This document shows, in pieces, positions 53,759-62,031 of a DNA stretch of 64,000 bases. The stretch is from Tenacibaculum jejuense. Lineage in GTDB: Bacteria; Bacteroidota; Bacteroidia; Flavobacteriales; Flavobacteriaceae. The notes under the pieces were generated by a model, which was not told the origin of the DNA, ran no database searches, and worked only from the letters and a program-made list of their open reading frames with translations. The stretch is taken from assembly GCF_900198195.1 (NCBI RefSeq), contig NZ_LT899436.1:1653501-1717500 (forward strand), in the 5' to 3' direction. Numbering within the stretch: the stretch's first letter is position 1; every line of letters starts with the position of its first letter. The translations under genes and the position numbers were made by a program.

Positions 53759-56353
53759 TTAGTATGAAACTTCAGGATTGTAGGTATCGACTAAACTAGA
53801 TACTTTTAATTCTTTTTTGAAATCTGCTAAAGTTTTGAAGTTTCCTTTTTGAATAGTTATTGTTTTTTCTGTATTAGGTTCCATGGTAAAATAATTATCA
53901 GAGAAATTTTCATCAAAGTTTCCAGAAGCAAAAACACCGATAGCTAGTTTTTTAGTTTTTAAACTAACAATATATTCTGTGTCATTTTCAGAAACATTAA
54001 AAGTAATTTCTGGTTCAGGCAAATCTAAAGTCTTAAAAGGAACTAAATAATGTTGTTTTTTAGCAATAGTAGTTCCACCAACTTTTAAAGAAGCACTTAA
54101 GTAAGCTGTTTTCCATTGTGATGAGAATTCTTCTAATTTTTCTTTTAATATAGAAAGATAACTCTTAGAAGCATTAGCTTTTATTTCAACACTTTCATTC
54201 CATGATGTGATCACTTCTCCATCAAAACTTAATAAATCTACCTTTAATTCACCTTTTTGATTTGCTAAATCATCAGTAGCGATAAAAACGTTTACTCCAT
54301 TTTCTTTTTTATCAAAACTAACAATCGTTTTTTCAAAAGACTTTTTTACACCATAATGTAAAGCTTTCCATTTTCCGTAATAATCAATACTAGACCAAGA
54401 AGCAACTGGCCAACAATCGTTAATTTGCCAATATAACGATCCCATACAACGGTATCTATTTTTTCGATGTGCTTCAATTCCAGTTGTAATTCCGTAAGCT
54501 TGTAATAAATGACTAACATGTAAAAAGCTAGCAAAATCTTTAGGCTTTTTATAATGTCTAAGCATATATTCTTCAATAGTACCATTTCCAATACTAGAAC
54601 GCTGATGTGATTTCATTACTTCTGAAAAAATATCATGATCTTCTGGAATTGTATATTTATTTACAGTAGCCAATTCTGGAAAAGATTGAAAACCGAATTC
54701 CGACATAAATCTAGGAATCTTAACATTATAGTTTTCAAATGGTTCTTTTCCCCACCAAACGCCCCAATAATGTGCGTCTCCATCGGTGTGAGATTCTGGA
54801 ACTCCTAATTCACTACTTGGCGAAGAAGCCCAATATTCTCTATCTGAATCATAACCTTTTACAGCTTCTGGTAAAACTTTATGAAAAATATCTGTATAAG
54901 CTTTCCATATCGTATTTGCAGCTTTTTCTGATTGTTCTTTAGTTACTTGTTGTTTCCAACCCCAACGTTCCCAAGCAGATAAAACTTCATTATTTCCACA
55001 CCATAAAGCAATAGAAGTATGGTTACGTAATCTTTTGATATTATCAATGGCTTCTTGTTTTACACTTTCAAGAAAATCATCATCGCCAGGATACATTGCA
55101 CAAGCAAACATAAAATCTTGCCAAACCAATAATCCTTTCTTATCACATAAATCATAAAAGGTTTTATTTTCGTAAACACCACCTCCCCAAACACGAATCA
55201 TATTCATATTAGCGTCTTTTGCTGAATTCAAAATATGCTCGTAGTTTGATTGTTTTACTCGAGGTAAAAAGATATCCTGAGGAATATAATTTGCTCCTTT
55301 CATAAAAGTTGGTTTCCCATTTACAGTGAAGTAAAAAGAGCTTCCAATACTATCTTTTTCACGAATTAATTCTATTGTTCGTATACCGATTTGATGTGAT
55401 TTAGCATCTGAATGATTTTTATGGCTTATTTTAACTTTTACGTCATATAAATGTTGTTTTCCCATACCATTTGGCCACCAAAGTTTCGGATTCTTAATTT
55501 CAAATGGAATGGTAAATGTATTCTTATTTATTACTAAAGATTTTTCTTCTGTTTTTACTAACGTGTCATTTACAAAAATTTCAAAAACGCTTTTTTCAAT
55601 TTCTTTGGAACTATTGATTTCTATTTCTGCTGAAAGTTGTGCAGTTTCCCCTATGTTTTTTTGACGGATAAACACATCGTCAACTTTAAAGTTATCCCAA
55701 CTTCTTAAAATCACAGATCTCCAGATTCCTGAAGAAACTAATCTTGGTCCCCAATCCCAACCGAAATGATATCCAGCTTTTCTAGAAAATATACTTACTT
55801 TTTTCTCTCCTTCAACTTTCCCAATCTTGGCTAAATCGTTATCAGAAACTGTAATTTCATAATCGATGGCATCATATTTTTCAATTCCTTTTTTAATTGG
55901 AGATTCTAATATTACACGTAATTCGTTTTTACCTTCTTTTACATAAGGTTTACAATTGATCGTATATCTTCTGAACATATTATCAGAAGTCATAATTTCT
56001 TGATTGTTCAGAAATACTTTTGAGTAGGTGTCAATTCCTAAAAATTCTAACTCAATGTTTTCTTTAGAAAAATCTTCTTTAGAAACTTCGAAACTCGTTT
56101 TATATTCCCAATCACTTTTGTCGATCCATTGCACATCATGTTCGTTTAATCGATAAAAAGGATTTTCAATGTCTTTGTTGGCTAGTAAATCGGTATGAAC
56201 TGTTCCTGGAACTGTAGCATTTTTCCATAAAGTATCGTTAGTTTTTTTGAACGTCCAATTTTGATCAAGTTTCATTTCTTTTACGATTGATTCTTTACAT
56301 CCAGTGAGTAACATTAGTATAGCAGAAATAAAGAAGAACTGAGTTAATTTCAT
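53759..56353 (-). CDS. Beta-mannosidase, glycoside hydrolase family 2 (lipoprotein)
   Basis: This 864-residue enzyme has a lipoprotein signal ending L-L-T-G-C (Cys at 19), so it is likely tethered in the envelope. The GH2 layout is complete: jelly-roll sugar-binding domain (25-200, W-x-x-A-x-V-P-G-T-V-H-T-D-L), immunoglobulin-like domain (210-320), TIM barrel (330-680) and C-terminal beta domains. The acid/base is the Glu of W-C-G-N-N-E-V (about 455) and the nucleophile the Glu of M-S-E-F-G-F-Q (about 551). It removes terminal beta-mannose from mannan or N-glycan fragments. It is transcribed alone, not within an evident polysaccharide locus. Confidence 0.93.
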   Translation of the reverse strand: MKLTQFFFISAILMLLTGCKESIVKEMKLDQNWTFKKTNDTLWKNATVPGTVHTDLLANKDIENPFYRLNEHDVQWIDKSDWEYKTSFEVSKEDFSKENIELEFLGIDTYSKVFLNNQEIMTSDNMFRRYTINCKPYVKEGKNELRVILESPIKKGIEKYDAIDYEITVSDNDLAKIGKVEGEKKVSIFSRKAGYHFGWDWGPRLVSSGIWRSVILRSWDNFKVDDVFIRQKNIGETAQLSAEIEINSSKEIEKSVFEIFVNDTLVKTEEKSLVINKNTFTIPFEIKNPKLWWPNGMGKQHLYDVKVKISHKNHSDAKSHQIGIRTIELIREKDSIGSSFYFTVNGKPTFMKGANYIPQDIFLPRVKQSNYEHILNSAKDANMNMIRVWGGGVYENKTFYDLCDKKGLLVWQDFMFACAMYPGDDDFLESVKQEAIDNIKRLRNHTSIALWCGNNEVLSAWERWGWKQQVTKEQSEKAANTIWKAYTDIFHKVLPEAVKGYDSDREYWASSPSSELGVPESHTDGDAHYWGVWWGKEPFENYNVKIPRFMSEFGFQSFPELATVNKYTIPEDHDIFSEVMKSHQRSSIGNGTIEEYMLRHYKKPKDFASFLHVSHLLQAYGITTGIEAHRKNRYRCMGSLYWQINDCWPVASWSSIDYYGKWKALHYGVKKSFEKTIVSFDKKENGVNVFIATDDLANQKGELKVDLLSFDGEVITSWNESVEIKANASKSYLSILKEKLEEFSSQWKTAYLSASLKVGGTTIAKKQHYLVPFKTLDLPEPEITFNVSENDTEYIVSLKTKKLAIGVFASGNFDENFSDNYFTMEPNTEKTITIQKGNFKTLADFKKELKVSSLVDTYNPEVSY

Positions 56354-56461
56354 TATTTGGTGGTTTGTTGTTTGGTTGAGCTAATAAATATATATAAAAC
56401 CAGTTACTTAAGTTTTTAATATTCTCGCATTATTTGAACAAAAATTAACTCAGTAAAAAGA

Positions 56462-56494
56462 AAAACCTTATCCAAATAGTATGAATAAGGTTTT
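56462..56494 (-). terminator. Terminator of the YHS / membrane protein / NTF2 operon
   Basis: A 10-base stem (AAAACCTTAT / ATAAGGTTTT) with a 13-base loop lies about 25 bases beyond the YHS stop (minus strand), followed by a T tract. Confidence 0.78.
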
Positions 56495-56519
56495 CAATTT
56501 AAAACAAAGAAGTATCGAC

Positions 56520-56990
56520 TTAATTATAAGTACCCTTTAACTTTTTCCAATTTTTATTGGCAACTTTCACAAGTTTCTTGTCATCGTTTTCTTTTAACCA
56601 TAGTTGTTTAGCATCTAACTCTACATTATTAAGAAACAGATAGTATTTACCGTTATAAACTAGAAATTTATTCGGATCTACTCTAAATTTAGCTCCTGCA
56701 TAAGTACCAAAAGCACAATATCCCCCGTACTGTGGAAGGTACTTCGCAGGATTCTTATCAAAAGTAGTTTTTTGTTGAGCTGATGTGAAATAATACACAA
56801 CACCTTCGTGAGTAGATTTATAATTTTTATTTCCTCTTTGCGCTAAATTTAAATCTAAGTAAGAAACAGGACTGTAACCTTGCAAAGCGATATTACTATT
56901 GTCGATATTATTAGCTTTTTTGTCTTGACTGAATGCTGAAATACTTAAAAGAAATAATCCAGCGATTGTTAATGATTTTAAAATTTTCAT
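56520..56990 (-). CDS. Exported YHS domain-containing protein
   Basis: This 156-residue protein has a signal peptide (MKILKSLTIAGLFLLSISAF, S-Q). A YHS domain follows (G-Y-S-P-V-S-Y-L, then G-V-V-Y-Y-F-T-S-A-Q-Q-K-T-T-F-D-K-N-P-A-K-Y-L-P-Q-Y-G-G-Y-C-A-F-G). YHS domains bind metals, probably copper or heme-linked metals; the conserved Cys of G-G-Y-C is present. It is the last gene of a unit with two small genes upstream (57024, 57389), with gaps of 33 and 11 bases. Confidence 0.87.
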   Translation of the reverse strand: MKILKSLTIAGLFLLSISAFSQDKKANNIDNSNIALQGYSPVSYLDLNLAQRGNKNYKSTHEGVVYYFTSAQQKTTFDKNPAKYLPQYGGYCAFGTYAGAKFRVDPNKFLVYNGKYYLFLNNVELDAKQLWLKENDDKKLVKVANKNWKKLKGTYN

Positions 56991-57023
56991 AATGTTATAA
57001 TTTTGAGTTTGTGATTTGAGTTA

Positions 57024-57377
57024 TTAAATATTTGTTTGGGGTTTGTGTGCACTTACAACTAGTAAAACAGCAGCTCCGTTAATCCAGTAGAAGTAAGCAT
57101 CAATTCCTTTAAATGAGAATAAAAAAGGAACGAGTACAAATGTTAATCCGACTAAAAAATCTACTGTTAAATGGAATTTATAGGATAGTACTTTTAAAAT
57201 TCCTAAGTGATGATCGGTAAGAACAGTTAAAACAAAAGCAGCTATACCAGTAATTACTGAAATCCAAAGTGCTAAAGGATTTGTTTTTCCTAATTCTAAT
57301 AAAAAAGGCAATGCAATTAGTGCTATTGCTACAGGATAATCTAAAAATGCGTGAATTCTTTTAGTAACAAATTTCAT
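57024..57377 (-). CDS. Small inner-membrane protein, SPW-like
   Basis: This 117-residue protein has four hydrophobic segments (about 14-31, 37-54, 71-90, 94-112). It starts H-A-F-L-D-Y-P-V-A, and the helix 1/helix 3 pair looks like the duplicated SPW repeat (W-I-S-V-I-T-G and W-I-N-G-A). SPW proteins are uncharacterised, often stress-related membrane proteins. It lies in an operon with the NTF2-like gene 11 bases upstream and the YHS gene downstream. Confidence 0.72.
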   Translation of the reverse strand: MKFVTKRIHAFLDYPVAIALIALPFLLELGKTNPLALWISVITGIAAFVLTVLTDHHLGILKVLSYKFHLTVDFLVGLTFVLVPFLFSFKGIDAYFYWINGAAVLLVVSAHKPQTNI

Positions 57378-57388
57378 AGTATTTACTT

Positions 57389-57742
57389 TTAATTAGCGTT
57401 AAAATATGCTTCACGAATTACCTGTCCTTCAGCATTCCATTCTCTTTGAATGATTTCATGCCAATAGATTTTCGATCCGTCTTTCATGTCAAAATCAAAA
57501 GTGAATTCAGATGCCGAGTTGTTACCATCAACTATAGAATTATGATGTGTAATTCCATTTACGTTAGCTATTGCTCCTAAAAATCCTTCCATTTTTTCAA
57601 CCATTTGTAATTTTGTGTTTGTGGTTGAATTTGAATAATCTGAAGTTGCAGCATTGTCTGCGAAAAATGTTTTAACTGCGTTTACTATATCTCCTTGAGA
57701 TACCATATTATCTATGCGTTGTACTTGATCTTTAATATTCAT
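57389..57742 (-). CDS. NTF2-like / SnoaL-like protein
   Basis: This 117-residue cytoplasmic protein has an alpha+beta cone-fold pattern: an N-terminal helix with A-V-K-T-F-F-A-D-N-A, then strands S-E-F-T-F-D-F-D-M-K-D-G-S and V-I-R-E-A-Y-F-N-A-N. It matches the nuclear transport factor 2-like superfamily (SnoaL/limonene-epoxide hydrolase type). The substrate is unknown; many act in stress or as small enzymes. It is the first gene of the unit and lies 78 bases downstream of the AraC regulator. Confidence 0.75.
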   Translation of the reverse strand: MNIKDQVQRIDNMVSQGDIVNAVKTFFADNAATSDYSNSTTNTKLQMVEKMEGFLGAIANVNGITHHNSIVDGNNSASEFTFDFDMKDGSKIYWHEIIQREWNAEGQVIREAYFNAN

Positions 57743-57820
57743 TTTAAATAATTTTAAATGGGTTATTAATCTGATACAAAGATCAATCAGAAGTAGGAGG
57801 AAGGAGGTACAAAAAAGGAG

Positions 57821-58867
57821 CTACCTATTGTACTTTTTTAAAAAGTCGGTTGGTGTAAGTTTAGTATGAAGTTTAAAAAATGAAGAAAAATGATTGGCTT
57901 CTTCAAAGCCTAAGAAGTAAGCAATGTTTTTAATTTTATCGCCTTGTAAAAGTAATTCTTTTGAAGTTCGAATAATTTCTTGACGAATTAATTGTCCCAT
58001 AGAAGCATTTAAATTCTGACGAACTTTTTTAGCTAATGTCTTTTCAGAAATATGCATTTGATCTGCATAAAAAGAGAGTTTTTTTTCTGAAGTGTGAAAT
58101 TCTTGTATAAGTTTGAATAAATCATTTTCGAAATGATCATCTAATTGATATCCTATTTCATCTCGAAATTCACTAGGAGTAATTCCAGTATTTTTCTTGA
58201 AGTTTTTATTGAAGTAAGCAACGTCTTTATAACCTTGTTCATAAGCAATTTCTTTAATAGAACTATCTGTAAAAGCAATTAGTTTTTGGTCTTCGATTAG
58301 ACGTTTTTTAGTTTGTAATTTTTTTACAGTAACTCCAATTTTATTCTTTAATAAGTAATTTATATTCTGATTATTCTTACTTATTTTTTGAACGAGTTCG
58401 CTTACAGAAAGATGGTTTTTAAATTCTTGATCGATAACTTCCTTTACATCAAAAATAACTTGATATTCTTTTTTGTCAGCATTAAAAGGATTTTGCCAAT
58501 ACCACTGATTTATGGAGATATCAATAATATCTTTTGGAGATGAAAAAATAGTGTTTTGTAAGTATTCCTGACAATCTTTACATTCTAAATAATCAATATA
58601 TCCAAGAGAAATTAAATGCTTGAATAGAATTCGTACATCTTGACTTTCGAATAAAACCTGATTGTCAAATTCTATTTTTCTAACCGTAAAAGAATCTGAT
58701 GAGAATTTAATGTATTGCCCTTTTTCTAAAAAGATAAGTTTATCATCCCAATTCAAATAGTTTTTAAAATCAACCTGAATAGTTCCTTGTCCTTCTATGA
58801 TATGAAAGAGTGTATAGGATTCAATAAAATAAATCTTATTGATTTCGGGATTAAACTTAGAAACCAT
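57821..58867 (-). CDS. AraC-family regulator with two tandem AraC-type DNA-binding domains
   Basis: This 348-residue protein starts with a short sensory region (1-~130). Two AraC/XylS helix-turn-helix domains follow. The first (about 150-235) contains I-K-E-I-A-Y-E-Q-G-Y-K-D-V-A-Y-F-N-K-N-F-K-K-N-T-G-I-T-P-S-E-F-R. The second (about 255-345) contains I-K-N-I-A-Y-F-L-G-F-E-E-A-N-H-F-S-S-F-F-K-L-H-T-K-L-T-P-T-D-F-L. Two complete AraC domains in one chain are unusual. It is upstream of and co-directional with the NTF2/SPW/YHS unit, which it may control. Confidence 0.85.
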   Translation of the reverse strand: MVSKFNPEINKIYFIESYTLFHIIEGQGTIQVDFKNYLNWDDKLIFLEKGQYIKFSSDSFTVRKIEFDNQVLFESQDVRILFKHLISLGYIDYLECKDCQEYLQNTIFSSPKDIIDISINQWYWQNPFNADKKEYQVIFDVKEVIDQEFKNHLSVSELVQKISKNNQNINYLLKNKIGVTVKKLQTKKRLIEDQKLIAFTDSSIKEIAYEQGYKDVAYFNKNFKKNTGITPSEFRDEIGYQLDDHFENDLFKLIQEFHTSEKKLSFYADQMHISEKTLAKKVRQNLNASMGQLIRQEIIRTSKELLLQGDKIKNIAYFLGFEEANHFSSFFKLHTKLTPTDFLKKYNR

Positions 58868-58914
58868 AAATTCTTTTTTACAACAGTAAAGATATATTAT
58901 TTCAAATAATCGGA

Positions 58915-59571
58915 TTAAAATACACCTAAACCGAAAGTTTGTTCATAATGCCACTTTTCCTCTTTCTTTGAGAAGAATATAAGTGCATTAAAACCACAAG
59001 TTCCTCTTCCTATATAAGTGTACTTAAAAAATCCATAGTTATGTTTTGGAGAATAATAAACTCTGGAAAAATACATAAAACCTACATTTAATATGGAATC
59101 TTGTTTACCAAATCTAGAAGTATTTATGTTTCTGAGTTCTGCCTGTTTTTTAGTCAAAAATTCAACTCTTTTTTGTTTTAGAAGTTCGGGGTTAAATTGT
59201 AAAGAAACCAGCTTTTCAGAGTTTTTTATAACTTCATAAGCTTTAGAAGTTTCTCCTAATTTTCGTTTAACATAGCTTTTAGTTTCTTCCTCTAAAAATA
59301 ATTCATCAAGATAATTATCTTTTAAAAGTACTATTTTCTGAATGGTATCTCTTTCTTCTATAGAAGACAATCTGTGTTTATTGACTTTATATTTCTTATT
59401 GTTTTTATTTGATAAGCGATAGTCAGGATAGCATAGTTCTATAGTATATATACTATCTAAAAGACTATTAATAATTTGTGTTTCACTAGAAACTTGAATC
59501 TGTTGATTGTATTTTGTAGTGGAACAACTAACTAAAACAATAAAATTTAAAAGAAGAAATATAGTTTTCAA
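58915..59571 (-). CDS. Putative lipoprotein of unknown function
   Basis: This 218-residue protein has a lipoprotein signal (N-F-I-V-L-V-S-C, Cys near 16). The mature part is mixed helical and strand, with a Gly/Cys-containing end (Y-I-G-R-G-T-C-G-F-N-A-L-I-F-F-S-K-K-E-E-K-W). I recognise no family. It follows the TonB receptor gene by 6 bases, so it may be a receptor-associated lipoprotein. Confidence 0.65.
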   Translation of the reverse strand: MKTIFLLLNFIVLVSCSTTKYNQQIQVSSETQIINSLLDSIYTIELCYPDYRLSNKNNKKYKVNKHRLSSIEERDTIQKIVLLKDNYLDELFLEEETKSYVKRKLGETSKAYEVIKNSEKLVSLQFNPELLKQKRVEFLTKKQAELRNINTSRFGKQDSILNVGFMYFSRVYYSPKHNYGFFKYTYIGRGTCGFNALIFFSKKEEKWHYEQTFGLGVF

Positions 59572-59577
59572 AACACT

Positions 59578-62025
59578 TTAAAACTTCATTTTCAGTTTAA
59601 CATTTAGTACACGACCTGTCATAAAATTAGGAATACCAAATTGACGTTTACTAAAAACATCTCTTACCCAAGTATTGGTAATAGAGTTTTGAATATCAAA
59701 CATATTGAATAACTCAATACCAGCAGTTAGTTCTTTAAAATTAGTTAAGAATCCGTTTGTAGCTTTCTTATTAGCGTCAACAAAAATATAAGAAACTCCT
59801 AAATCTGCACGTCGGTAATCACGAAGTCTATTTTGAAAATCATAAGGATCAGCATAAGCTGGTGCACCGCCAGGAACTCCTGTATTGTAGACTAAATTTA
59901 AGTAAGCTTTTAAATCTGGTAAGTTTGGTACATAATCTTGAAATAAGACACCAAGCTTTATTCTTTGATCTGTAGGACGAGCAATATATCCTCGATTATT
60001 AATATTTTCTTCTGTTTTTAAGAAACCAAAGCTTACCCAACTATCGCTACCAGGAATAAACTCTCCGTTTAATCGCATATCTAAACCGTATGCATAAGCA
60101 TCAGTAACATTATCGGCTCTGTAGCGAATACGAACATTATCGATAGAATAAGCGTTAACATCACTTAAATCTTTATAATATAATTCAGTGGTAAGCTTAA
60201 AAGGTCTGTCCCAAAGTTTAAAACTATAATCATTACCCAATACCATATGAATTGCCTTTTGAGCTTTAGTATTCGGATTTACTTGACCATCAAAACCTCT
60301 TAATTCTCTATAAAATGGAGGTTGCGCATACAAACCACCAGAAAGTCGGAATAACATATCACTTTCCCAGTCTGGTTTAATAGCAAATTGAGCTCTAGGA
60401 CTAACTATAATTTGACTTTTTGAATTTAATCCAACTGGATTTACAGACCAATGTTGAGCTCTTACTCCAACATTAAACCAAATGTCATGATCATTCCAAG
60501 AAGTTTTTCTGCTGAATTGAACAAAGCCAGAAAAACGATGTGTATCAACTTCATTATCTGCTCTTACACTTTGAAAAGGTGTTATAGGACCAGTAAAAGG
60601 AACATAAGGCTGTTCGTTGATGAAGTTTGTAGCAGGAGGTCTTACAGAAAAACCAACACTATCTATTACTTCCCATTCACGAATACGATCTTTAATATTT
60701 TCTGTTTGATATTTTACACCTGCTCTCCATTCGTTATCTCCATCTTTTAAAACAGCACGAACTTGTGCACTTGTAATCAAAGCATCTAAATCGTTTCTTG
60801 CATGGTTTATTTGCGATCCTATTCCTTGTGTAAAATCTGCTTCTCCAAAATTTTCATCTCCAATATTTGTATTTACTTCTCCTAAACGATAAGCAGCAGC
60901 AATATCAAAATGCTCTTCTTCTTGTGTGTTGAAAGAAGAAAGTGTTCCTGTTAAATTAAAATCTTCAGAAACTTTATAATCTAAAGAAAGAGCACCGAAT
61001 AAAGTTTGAAATGTATCTTCTTCTTGTCCTTGATAAAATACAGTAAGCTCGATAGGATCGGCAACAGTACCAAAACGAGTACTTCTACGTAATGGTTTAT
61101 AATCATAATTATTCAATGAAAAATTCCCTAAGAAATTAATATCGATTTTATCGTTTAAAGTATAAGTTACTAGAGTTTGAATATCTGTAAAATTCGGATT
61201 GAAATCTGCTTCTATTTGTTTAGAGTTTACGAGTAAACTATTATCTCTGTAGCGTGCACTTACAACAGCGCTTAGTTTTTTATCTAAAAACACATCTTCA
61301 ACAGTAATACTTCCACCTAGTAAACTTAAGTCAACTTGAGTTTGAAATTCTTTAGGCTTCCTGTAAGTAATATCTAAAACAGAAGAAAGTTTATCACCAT
61401 ATTTGGCTTGAAAACCTCCAGCAGAGAAGTTAATATTTTGAACTAAATGGGTATTAATAAAACTCAAACCTTCTTGCTGACCAGAACGAATTAAAAACGG
61501 ACGATAAATTTCTATACCATTTACATACACCAAGTTTTCATCGAAATTACCACCTCTAACGTTATATTGAGTACTTAATTCATTGTTATTGTTTACACCA
61601 GGTAATGTCATTAAAACATTTTCTATTCCAGAATTTGCACCAACACTAGTTTCTACAGTTTTAATATTAATATCGGTAATTCCTTGAACCTCTTTCTTTC
61701 TATTCTTAATAATAATTTCCTCTAAATCCTGATTCTTAATTTCTAGAGTGGGAGAGAAGTTTATAGTTCTTACTCCTCTAGTTGTAAACTTTTTAGTAAA
61801 TGTTTTATAAGAAACATGAGAAAAGGTAACCGCTACAGTTTTTCGAACAGGTATTTTAAATTCAAAAAATCCATTTTTATCAGTGGTAGTTCCTTGTCCT
61901 AAATAAGAAATAGCAACACCTTCAATTGGGTCTTTGAATTTATTAGTAATCTTTCCTTTTACAGTTGACATTTTTTGTGCAAATATCAATGCAGGAAATA
62001 GAAGGGCAAATAGAAGTTTTTTCAA
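59578..62025 (-). CDS. TonB-dependent receptor with carboxypeptidase-like N-terminal domain
   Basis: This 815-residue outer-membrane receptor has a signal peptide (MKKLLFALLFPALIFAQK), a CarboxypepD-reg-like domain (about 20-100: V-K-G-K-I-T-N-K-F-K-D-P-I-E-G-V-A-I), a plug (about 115-225: L-P-G-V-N-N-N-N-E-L-S-T-Q-Y-N-V-R-G-G-N-F-D-E-N) and a barrel ending N-V-K-L-K-M-K-F. The ligand is unknown. It lies 6 bases after the M23 peptidase gene and 6 bases before the lipoprotein gene. The three-gene unit suggests a link between envelope processing and uptake, but this is inference. Confidence 0.9.
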   Translation of the reverse strand: MKKLLFALLFPALIFAQKMSTVKGKITNKFKDPIEGVAISYLGQGTTTDKNGFFEFKIPVRKTVAVTFSHVSYKTFTKKFTTRGVRTINFSPTLEIKNQDLEEIIIKNRKKEVQGITDINIKTVETSVGANSGIENVLMTLPGVNNNNELSTQYNVRGGNFDENLVYVNGIEIYRPFLIRSGQQEGLSFINTHLVQNINFSAGGFQAKYGDKLSSVLDITYRKPKEFQTQVDLSLLGGSITVEDVFLDKKLSAVVSARYRDNSLLVNSKQIEADFNPNFTDIQTLVTYTLNDKIDINFLGNFSLNNYDYKPLRRSTRFGTVADPIELTVFYQGQEEDTFQTLFGALSLDYKVSEDFNLTGTLSSFNTQEEEHFDIAAAYRLGEVNTNIGDENFGEADFTQGIGSQINHARNDLDALITSAQVRAVLKDGDNEWRAGVKYQTENIKDRIREWEVIDSVGFSVRPPATNFINEQPYVPFTGPITPFQSVRADNEVDTHRFSGFVQFSRKTSWNDHDIWFNVGVRAQHWSVNPVGLNSKSQIIVSPRAQFAIKPDWESDMLFRLSGGLYAQPPFYRELRGFDGQVNPNTKAQKAIHMVLGNDYSFKLWDRPFKLTTELYYKDLSDVNAYSIDNVRIRYRADNVTDAYAYGLDMRLNGEFIPGSDSWVSFGFLKTEENINNRGYIARPTDQRIKLGVLFQDYVPNLPDLKAYLNLVYNTGVPGGAPAYADPYDFQNRLRDYRRADLGVSYIFVDANKKATNGFLTNFKELTAGIELFNMFDIQNSITNTWVRDVFSKRQFGIPNFMTGRVLNVKLKMKF

Positions 62026-62031
62026 AATGAT

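Noticed and set aside
53759..56353. A polysaccharide utilisation locus around the beta-mannosidase
   Set aside because: No SusC/SusD pair, other glycosidase or sugar regulator lies next to it. The TonB receptors at 34731 and 59578 belong to other operons.
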